Assembly: GCF_015082335.1 (NCBI RefSeq)
Contig: NZ_BLRL01000002.1
Span: 636,824-700,823 of the forward strand
DNA: 64,000 nt
Direction of reading: 5' to 3'
Origin: Moritella sp. F3
Lineage (GTDB): Bacteria > Pseudomonadota > Gammaproteobacteria > Enterobacterales > Moritellaceae
The first letter of the stretch is position 1, and every line of letters begins with the position of its first letter. Under the pieces are notes generated by a model that was given only the letters and a program-made list of their open reading frames with translations, did not search any database and was not told the origin of the DNA. Positions 58,235-64,000 of the stretch are shown here, in pieces. A program made the translations under genes and the position numbers.

Positions 58235-59620
58235 ATGACAACAAGCACAAAAATTGATAACCGCTGGTCTAGCGAATTTAAATACGTACTTGCAGCAGCA
58301 GGCGCAGCTGTAGGTTTAGGCAATCTGTGGAAATTCCCTTATATTATGGGCGAAAATGGTGGTGGTGCATTCGTACTCGTTTACCTATTTTGTATTCTGC
58401 TGATTGGTATTCCGGTCATGATGGCAGAAGTAATGATCGGTAAGCGCGCGCGTACATCTCCTGCAAATGCGTCAGCAACCATTGCCAAGGAATCAGGCGG
58501 TTCAAGTATTTGGTCACTACTCGGTGCATCTGGCGTTATCGCTGGCTCACTCATCTTAAGTTTCTACATCGTCATTGCAGGCTGGGCAGCTGCTTATATC
58601 TTCTTTGGTATCAGCGGAGACTTCCTTGCAACAGTTGGTTCTGAAATTGCTCATAAAGATGAAATTGGTGCGCTATTCACTGGTTTAATCACAGATACGA
58701 CGCAATTAATCATCTGGTCTTCAGTCACAATCATTGCAGCAATGCTTGTATTGATTCGTGGTGTTAACGCAGGCTTAGAAAAAGCTGTAACTTACTTAAT
58801 GCCACTATTGTTTATACTATTAACTATCATCATGGTTTATGCAGCAGCAACAGGTAACTTTGGCGAAGCAGCACAATTCATGTTCTCTCCAGATTTCTCT
58901 AAACTATCATTTGATGGTGTGTTAACAGCCCTTGGTCATGCATTCTTCACGCTAAGTTTATCATCAGGTATCATGATGGTTTATGGCGCATATATGCCAG
59001 AAGGTACATCTATCGCGAAAACGTCTATCTATATCGCGATCATGGATACAGCTGTAGCACTTATTGCAGGTATGGCTATCTTCCCAATCGTATTTGCTAA
59101 TGGTATGGAACCTTCTGCAGGTCCGGGTCTACTGTTCGTATCATTACCTATCGCGTTTGGTCAAATGCCATTAGGTACTTTGTTCGGTACGCTATTCTTC
59201 GTCATGGTAACGTTTGCAGCATTCACATCAGTGATCGCACTACTTGAGTCTCCAGTAGCTTACCTAAATGAACGTCTTGGCTTAAGCCGCGCTAAAGCAA
59301 CAATCGTTGCGGGTTGTACTATTTGGGCGCTATCGTTACTCACGGTATTCTCACTAAGTGGTGCACCTTGGGCTCAAGATGTTGTTATGGGTCTAAACTT
59401 CTTTGATGCATTAGATAAATTAACTGCAAACATCATGCTACCACTTGCAGGTCTATTTACTGCGGTATTAGTTGGTTGGGTTGTTAAAGAGAACATAACT
59501 CGTGAAGAGTTTGGTTTATCTGAAGTCGCTTATAAAGCGGTTATGTTCTGCTTACGTTACTTATCTCCAGTAGCCATTGCAATTGTATTCTTGCAAGCAG
59601 TAGGTCTAATTAGCCTTTAA
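58235..59620 (+). CDS. Sodium-dependent transporter, NSS (SNF) family
   Basis: The 461-residue product has the NSS start RWSSEFKYVLAAAGAAVGLG, then NLWKFPYIMGENGGGAFV, about 11-12 transmembrane helices and the unwound-helix motif region ALGHAFFTLSLSSGIMMVYG. It probably imports an amino acid or related solute with Na+. AGGA lies 7 nt before ATG 58235; the longer frame from 58196 runs through the palindromes and is unlikely to be coding. Confidence 0.92.
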   Translation: MTTSTKIDNRWSSEFKYVLAAAGAAVGLGNLWKFPYIMGENGGGAFVLVYLFCILLIGIPVMMAEVMIGKRARTSPANASATIAKESGGSSIWSLLGASGVIAGSLILSFYIVIAGWAAAYIFFGISGDFLATVGSEIAHKDEIGALFTGLITDTTQLIIWSSVTIIAAMLVLIRGVNAGLEKAVTYLMPLLFILLTIIMVYAAATGNFGEAAQFMFSPDFSKLSFDGVLTALGHAFFTLSLSSGIMMVYGAYMPEGTSIAKTSIYIAIMDTAVALIAGMAIFPIVFANGMEPSAGPGLLFVSLPIAFGQMPLGTLFGTLFFVMVTFAAFTSVIALLESPVAYLNERLGLSRAKATIVAGCTIWALSLLTVFSLSGAPWAQDVVMGLNFFDALDKLTANIMLPLAGLFTAVLVGWVVKENITREEFGLSEVAYKAVMFCLRYLSPVAIAIVFLQAVGLISL

Positions 59621-59640
59621 TCAATAAACACTAGATACTA

Positions 59641-59667
59641 AAAAGGCTTCTTAATGAAGCCTTTTTT
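59641..59667. terminator. Bidirectional intrinsic terminator
   Basis: 10-bp arms AAAAGGCTTC/GAAGCCTTTT with a TTAAT loop and T-run lie between the NSS gene and the convergent unknown gene. Confidence 0.88.
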
Positions 59668-59698
59668 TATATCTTAAATTTAGTATTAAGGTATTAAC

Positions 59699-60889
59699 CT
59701 AGCCAAAGATAGCTCTTAATAACTGCATTACTTCTGTTGCACTTTTACCTTTTTCAACTTCAACAATCATTGAGTCACGCTTACTTTGTAAGTATGCAGG
59801 TAAGTCAGGTTCAGCTAATAAACGGTCTACCGCTTCAGTCGCGCTTTCTTTCGTGCGTTTCTGGCGTACAACACCAGTAGCACGAGTGCGTCCACCGGTT
59901 GTTGAACGAACCGCAACCGGCTTGTTTTTCAATTTAAGGTAATTAGATTTATCTGCAAAATCTTTATCCACAAAGAAGAACAAATCAAATAGCACTACAC
60001 GGTTATTCCATAGATCAAGTTCAGTGGCATCTTCTGGCTGTGATGACTTAAACCAAGGTTGGCGGTGGATAGCTTCTATAATATCAAACCAGTAGCGAGA
60101 GAAATCAGTCGCGTTTAATTTAACTAAACCGAAACCTTGGCAAAGTGCATCGACTTTAGCTGCAGTAAGCACCATGAATACATCAGGTCGACGCATCGCT
60201 AATAAACGAGTCGCAGCAAATAAGCCTGCTTTCGCTTTATCTAATGTCGCAAACGCCGCACGATACAGTTTTACAAATTCGTTATAGTCAGCTTCAGTTA
60301 CTTCGCCTTCTAAAGGAATAGCAGCGAGTGCGTCATCCAATAAAGCGGGAGTATGCTGTAATAACTCATGTAACGCTTTCGCACCACGTGTGCTACCAAA
60401 TAGCTCAACATCAAAATCAAACTTTGTAGGTTCATGTGCTGATAAGTGCTTACCCGCAAATGCAAGGCGCTCAAGTTCAGACATATCCGCTAACGTGCTA
60501 ATACGTAATGAGCTAATATAGTTTAATAACCGTAGGCGTTCAGTTAATGCTTGACGATCTGATTGATCAATAAAGAAGTTTTTTAGAAATGGCCAAGGCG
60601 TAATGCGAGAAGTCTTAACTTGACGGCAAGTAATCGCTTTCTCTAATAACTGTAATAATTTTTGTAACGGTTTTTCATGCTTTTCATCAAGCAAATCCAT
60701 ATTTATACCGTAACGTACATAATTATATAATTCATTACACCAGCCGAGGAAATCTTCAGGGCGGTTCGTAACTTTAACAGCCATTAAATTTAAGCTGATT
60801 TCAGTAACATAATCTACGATTTGATCATACTGTGCTGTTTCAACATCAGAGAGTCGCATTTCTTGCGGAGAAGTAATAAATTTTATCAT
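59699..60889 (-). CDS. Conserved-looking hypothetical cytoplasmic protein, 396 residues
   Basis: I do not recognise this protein. It has no signal or membrane helix, is helix-rich (DRQALTERLRLLNYISSLRI and similar leucine-rich helices), and carries a short basic linker (RSTTGGRTRATGVVRQKRTK near residues 328-347) before a C-terminal domain with KRDSMIVEVEKGKSATEVMQ. The linker could contact nucleic acid, but there is no known motif. Codon use and length suggest a real gene. No strong ribosome-binding site is visible, and it is monocistronic. Confidence 0.65.
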   Translation of the reverse strand: MIKFITSPQEMRLSDVETAQYDQIVDYVTEISLNLMAVKVTNRPEDFLGWCNELYNYVRYGINMDLLDEKHEKPLQKLLQLLEKAITCRQVKTSRITPWPFLKNFFIDQSDRQALTERLRLLNYISSLRISTLADMSELERLAFAGKHLSAHEPTKFDFDVELFGSTRGAKALHELLQHTPALLDDALAAIPLEGEVTEADYNEFVKLYRAAFATLDKAKAGLFAATRLLAMRRPDVFMVLTAAKVDALCQGFGLVKLNATDFSRYWFDIIEAIHRQPWFKSSQPEDATELDLWNNRVVLFDLFFFVDKDFADKSNYLKLKNKPVAVRSTTGGRTRATGVVRQKRTKESATEAVDRLLAEPDLPAYLQSKRDSMIVEVEKGKSATEVMQLLRAIFG

Positions 60890-61113
60890 TAAAGCGTCAT
60901 TCCAGTCTAAATACTAAATACAATTGCAGAACTTATAAGTATAGGCTTAAGGATAAATTTTTAAACCTATACTTGGTTAAATTTTAAAATGAATAGTTTC
61001 GTCAACTTAGCTAAGTTAAAAACGGCTAATTTATATTCATTCAACAATAGAATATAGAATGCGTATTGAATGGTGATATTATCAAGTCATATCCCAATAA
61101 CTAAGTTCACACA

Positions 61114-61743
61114 ATGTCTGCCATAGATTTACAACTTTTAGCGCTTTTTATTCCTACCTTTTTCTTCGTTTCTATTACACCAGGTATGTGTATGACGTTA
61201 TCGATGACTTTAGGCATGACAATCGGCGTAAAGCGTAGTCTCCACATGATGTGGGGCGAATTACTCGGTGTCGGCTTAGTAGCCATTTCAGCGGTAATTG
61301 GTGTAGCAACTATTATGTTGAAATACCCAAGTGCCTTTTCAGCACTTAAATATCTTGGTGGCAGTTATTTGATATATCTTGGCATCCAAATGTGGCGTTC
61401 TAAAGGCAAGTTGGCTATTTCTGATAGCACAGATTCTGAAAGTACAATGAAACCTCTTCAGTTAGCCAGTCAAGGTTTTGTCACAGCGATTGCGAACCCA
61501 AAAGGTTGGGTATTTATGATTTCGTTATTGCCGCCTTTTATCAATCCAACACAAGCATTAACACCACAATTATCAGTGCTTGTAGCTATCATCCTCATTA
61601 CCGAATTTAGCTGCTTATTAATGTATGCCAGTGGTGGGCAAACATTACGTCTATTTTTACAAAAAAGTAATAATGTGCGTTTACTCAATAAAATCGCAGG
61701 TTCGTTAATGGTGTTTGTTGGGATCTGGTTAGCGACCGGATAA
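61114..61743 (+). CDS. LysE/RhtB-family amino acid exporter
   Basis: The 209-residue product has six hydrophobic segments and the family motif FFVSITPGMCMTLSMTLGMTIG in the first helix-loop, followed by GGSYLIYLGIQMWRSKG and TAIANPKGWVFM. It should export an amino acid or derivative. Its ribosome-binding site is weak. The next gene is on the same strand after 129 bp. Confidence 0.88.
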   Translation: MSAIDLQLLALFIPTFFFVSITPGMCMTLSMTLGMTIGVKRSLHMMWGELLGVGLVAISAVIGVATIMLKYPSAFSALKYLGGSYLIYLGIQMWRSKGKLAISDSTDSESTMKPLQLASQGFVTAIANPKGWVFMISLLPPFINPTQALTPQLSVLVAIILITEFSCLLMYASGGQTLRLFLQKSNNVRLLNKIAGSLMVFVGIWLATG

Positions 61744-61819
61744 AGTTCGCACTAATCCTAAAAGATAGCTCTATTTAGTTAGGATAAATGCACTTTAACT
61801 AAAAATAAGTTTCATTCCC

Positions 61820-61860
61820 GTATAAATAATTGGCATAATAAATTATCTAATTATTTATAC
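61820..61860 (+). promoter_or_regulatory. Perfect 12-bp-arm inverted repeat before the FAD oxidoreductase gene
   Basis: GTATAAATAATT at 61820-61831 and AATTATTTATAC at 61849-61860 flank 17 nt, 12 bp before the start codon. It could be an operator or a leader hairpin. Confidence 0.5.
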
Positions 61861-61872
61861 ATTGCGAAGAGA

Positions 61873-63300
61873 ATGATCAAGAACGTACCTTCAACTCTAA
61901 AATCAAAACGCATTGCAATTATCGGTGGTGGTATAGCTGGTAGTACAATAGCACTGCGCTTGGCTGGGTTAGACATTAATGTCACCTTATTTGAAGAAGG
62001 TGTTAGCTTAGTCAATGGGCCACCGGTATGCCATTTACATGCTGGCGGTAACCTTTACCCAGATATCTCCGATGAGCAATGCCTTACGTTATTAGAGCAA
62101 TCGATCGCCACAATAAAGATCTATCCACACTGCATCAATAAACGTCCGACTGTTATTGCAATTCCCCAACGCGACGCCGGTAATATTGAAAAGCTACTAC
62201 CCCGACTTGAACAGCTAACACAGCGCTACAAAACATTAATTCAAATCGATGACAGCAATAAAGTACTTGGTGATGTAGGTGATTACTATCAAATGTTTTC
62301 ACGTGAGGATTTAGAGTTATTAAAAACAACGTCACAACCGTCAGAAATAACCAAATTTTCTGATTGGATGATTCCACTTGCTAAAAATCTTGATCTCAAT
62401 ACTGTCAAATTCCCATTATTGATGGTGCAAGAATACGGTTTAAGCTTATTCCGTATCGCTGCAAGCACAGAGCTTAGCCTGAACGCATCTAAATCTTGTA
62501 ACTTACTCGTCAACAATAAAGTCATTAATGTTTCTTACACAGCCGATAAGACGTGGTTAATCAGCCATTCTGAAAATGGTATAGAGACAACTACAGAAGT
62601 TGATTACTTAATCAATGCTTGTGGTTATAGAACCGGTGTTATTGATGACATGGCAGATACACCAAAAGAACGTATGGTTGAATTTAAGGCCGCTTACATT
62701 ACTCGCTGGCAGCAAAGCGAGCGTTGGCCTGAAGTTGTCTTTCACGGTCAACGTGGGACACCTGAAGGTATGGCACAATTGACGCCATATCCTGATGGTT
62801 ATTTCCAGTTACACGGTATGACTGAAGAAATTACGTTATTTAAAAATGGACTTGCTAAAACGACAGCAGACAGTGCTCAACCTAAACTAGATAAAAGCTT
62901 TATTAATAAACTAGTCGAAGGTTGGGATCAGCAAGAGTCTGATAGCCGAACTCAAAAAGCGATTCATCATATTAGTCACTTCATTCCGAGTTTTAATAAG
63001 GCCACTATCGCTGGTAGACCTTTATTTGGCGCACAGCAAATACCCGGTAAAGATGTCTCACTACGTGCTTATGACGTGTCGTTTGAGGGCCAGCAATATG
63101 CTCGAGCTGAAATCGTTAAAGCTTCGTCAGCACTGACTGTTGCGGATCAAATAATTCATAAACTTTTTGATTATTCATATGAGCAACTCAGCGATATGAG
63201 TAAAGCAAATTTTGTCGATTTATCTGAAAGTGATATCGATACACTCGCATGCAATATAGCCCAAGATAGAAATTATCCTACATCACTCGCGAAGATCTAA
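61873..63300 (+). CDS. FAD-dependent oxidoreductase
   Basis: The 475-residue product has an N-terminal FAD dinucleotide motif IAIIGGGIAGSTIALRLAGL followed by an acidic residue (LFEEG), and a later DYLINACGYRTG segment typical of DAO-type flavoproteins. The likely substrate is an amine or amino acid, but nothing specific can be read. The neighbouring LysE exporter may be related to it. The gene is preceded by a perfect inverted repeat. A GAAGAG site is very close to ATG 61873. Confidence 0.78.
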   Translation: MIKNVPSTLKSKRIAIIGGGIAGSTIALRLAGLDINVTLFEEGVSLVNGPPVCHLHAGGNLYPDISDEQCLTLLEQSIATIKIYPHCINKRPTVIAIPQRDAGNIEKLLPRLEQLTQRYKTLIQIDDSNKVLGDVGDYYQMFSREDLELLKTTSQPSEITKFSDWMIPLAKNLDLNTVKFPLLMVQEYGLSLFRIAASTELSLNASKSCNLLVNNKVINVSYTADKTWLISHSENGIETTTEVDYLINACGYRTGVIDDMADTPKERMVEFKAAYITRWQQSERWPEVVFHGQRGTPEGMAQLTPYPDGYFQLHGMTEEITLFKNGLAKTTADSAQPKLDKSFINKLVEGWDQQESDSRTQKAIHHISHFIPSFNKATIAGRPLFGAQQIPGKDVSLRAYDVSFEGQQYARAEIVKASSALTVADQIIHKLFDYSYEQLSDMSKANFVDLSESDIDTLACNIAQDRNYPTSLAKI

Positions 63301-63356
63301 GTAGTATTAGGCCAAACATTACGGGCCTATCTTTATCGTTAATGAATTACAGCTAT

Positions 63357-63388
63357 AAAAAAAGCCTGGATCGTAAGATTCAGGCTTT
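63357..63388 (-). terminator. rRNA operon distal terminator
   Basis: On the minus strand, AAAGCCTG/CAGGCTTT arms are followed by a T-run. It lies after the tRNA-Asp relic and closely resembles the terminator at 63545. Confidence 0.8.
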
Positions 63389-63398
63389 CGTTGTTTGT

Positions 63399-63505
63399 TG
63401 GCAAAGAGAAAGTGGACGACTTTTTACAAACCACAACTCGCGGCCTCCGGCGTGTCAGGCCGCTTATCTTTTTATAAAGAGTCTAACCAACTGAACTACC
63501 ACTCT
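63399..63505 (-). pseudogene. Decayed tRNA-Asp copy with GAC anticodon
   Basis: This stretch aligns to the intact tRNA-Asp 79 bp away through the anticodon arm, D arm and acceptor 5' side, and shares the GCACAATCTGT flank. It has an altered acceptor, two insertions holding near-identical 11-mers (CTTTTTACAAA and CTTTTTATAAA), and the loop reads CCTGACACG instead of CCTGTCACG, giving GAC. The cloverleaf cannot form properly, so it is a relic. Confidence 0.8.
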
Positions 63506-63544
63506 GCACAATCTGTATTTCTTGTATTCTTGAATTTCAGGCAT

Positions 63545-63577
63545 AAAAAAACCTGAATCAATGATTCAGGTTTTTTT
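63545..63577 (-). terminator. Terminator between tRNA-Asp and its relic
   Basis: ACCTGAATC/GATTCAGGT arms with runs on both sides. On the minus strand it ends the rRNA operon just after tRNA-Asp. Confidence 0.85.
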
Positions 63578-63583
63578 ATTAGT

Positions 63584-63660
63584 TGGCGGAGTGGACGAGA
63601 CTCGAACTCGCGACCCCCGGCGTGACAGGCCGGTATTCTAACCAACTGAACTACCACTCC
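63584..63660 (-). tRNA. tRNA-Asp (GTC)
   Basis: The 77-nt gene on the minus strand starts GGAGTGGTAGTTCAGTTGG, has the anticodon loop CTGTCAC with GTC, the GTTCGAGTC T-loop and an encoded CCA. It forms a complete cloverleaf with 7-bp acceptor GGAGTGG/CCACTCC and G discriminator. It is the last functional gene of the rRNA operon. Confidence 0.97.
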
Positions 63661-63699
63661 GCACAATCTGTGCTGATATAATATCAGTCTTAATTTGGC

Positions 63700-63816
63700 G
63701 CTTGGCGATGCCCTACTCTCACATGGGGAAACCCCACACTACCATCGGCGTTATTACGTTTCACTACTGAGTTCGGAATGGAGTCAGGTGGTACCGCAAC
63801 ACTATGGTCACCAAGC
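63700..63816 (-). rRNA. rrf: 5S ribosomal RNA
   Basis: The minus strand reads GCTTGGTGACCATAGTG and further the conserved CCGAACTCAGTAGTGAAACG and GCCGATGGTAGTGTGGGG, ending CCAAGC to pair with the 5' end. Ends are accurate to a few bases. Confidence 0.95.
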
Positions 63817-63951
63817 AAATCTGGTTTGCTTTCTATAGAAGTTCTCACTTCGTTTTAAATCTGAAAAGCTATAAATAAAGAAGTCTTTAAAACATAAAGT
63901 GTTCAATCTATTCTTAAGTCGATTATTTCAATTAATCATACTTTAATTTGT

Positions 63952-64000
63952 ATGGTTAAGCCTCACGGGTAATTAGTACAAGTTAGCTCAATGCCTCACA
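63952..64000 (-). rRNA. rrl: 23S ribosomal RNA, 3' end
   Basis: The minus strand ends with GAGCTAACTTGTACTAATTA then CCCGTGAGGCTTAACC, the conserved 23S 3' end. The rest is beyond the window. Confidence 0.93.

Overview
The window is about 40% GC chromosomal DNA from a marine-type gammaproteobacterium. Protein resemblances and gene order (ndk-rlmN-pilW-rodZ-ispG-hisS-yfgM-bamB-der, trpR-mtr, gloB-methyltransferase-dnaQ, fadL, FadH) point to the Vibrionales/Alteromonadales neighbourhood, and a Moritella- or Psychromonas-like organism would fit. The genus is an inference. I see no prophage, transposase, integron or CRISPR array.

Layout. 1-1330: the 5' end of trmJ (minus) and a divergent suhB whose catalytic metal ligands are substituted. 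1393-15556: a complete aerobactin-type system. One minus-strand run carries an MFS exporter, iutA, fhuC, fhuD, fhuB, a nitroreductase, an iucA-iucB fusion and iucD. iucC lies divergently, and a Fur-box-like site sits in the 106-bp gap between iucC and the exporter. Together these cover synthesis (lysine N6-hydroxylation, acetylation, two citrate condensations), export, outer-membrane uptake and inner-membrane import. 15600-24000: a lipoprotein hydrolase, a YjjU-like patatin, small unknown genes, fadH with a divergent AraC regulator, a DTW-domain protein, msrC behind a very good Fur-box match, and a flavodoxin. 24176-33873: the conserved housekeeping block der-bamB-yfgM-hisS-ispG-rodZ-pilW-rlmN-ndk, all minus. 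34097-40348: a TIGR03503-type membrane protein, dnaQ, a methyltransferase, gloB, mltD and a chalcone-isomerase-fold protein. rnhA is absent from its usual place beside dnaQ.

40578-63300: mostly single-gene units. These are an AGCS symporter, an apparently frameshifted small gene, a hemerythrin, ung, nfo, a short MetF-like protein, a phasin, a carboxylesterase, a DUF3010 protein, a thioesterase, a lipoprotein of the endonuclease/exonuclease/phosphatase fold, trpR-mtr, an XRE regulator, fadL, a Nudix hydrolase, an FMN glutamate-synthase-like protein, an NsrR-like regulator without cluster cysteines, an SRPBCC protein, an NSS transporter, an unknown protein, a LysE exporter and an FAD oxidoreductase. 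Several have strong palindromes just upstream. 63357-64000: the distal end of an rRNA operon read on the minus strand (23S 3' end, 5S, tRNA-Asp, terminator, a decayed tRNA-Asp copy, second terminator).

Most notable observations: a probably non-catalytic SuhB, the fused IucA-IucB in a re-ordered aerobactin locus with an embedded nitroreductase, a Fur box before msrC, a cysteine-less NsrR-like regulator, a one-base frameshift in a small conserved gene, and a tRNA-Asp relic with a GAC anticodon.
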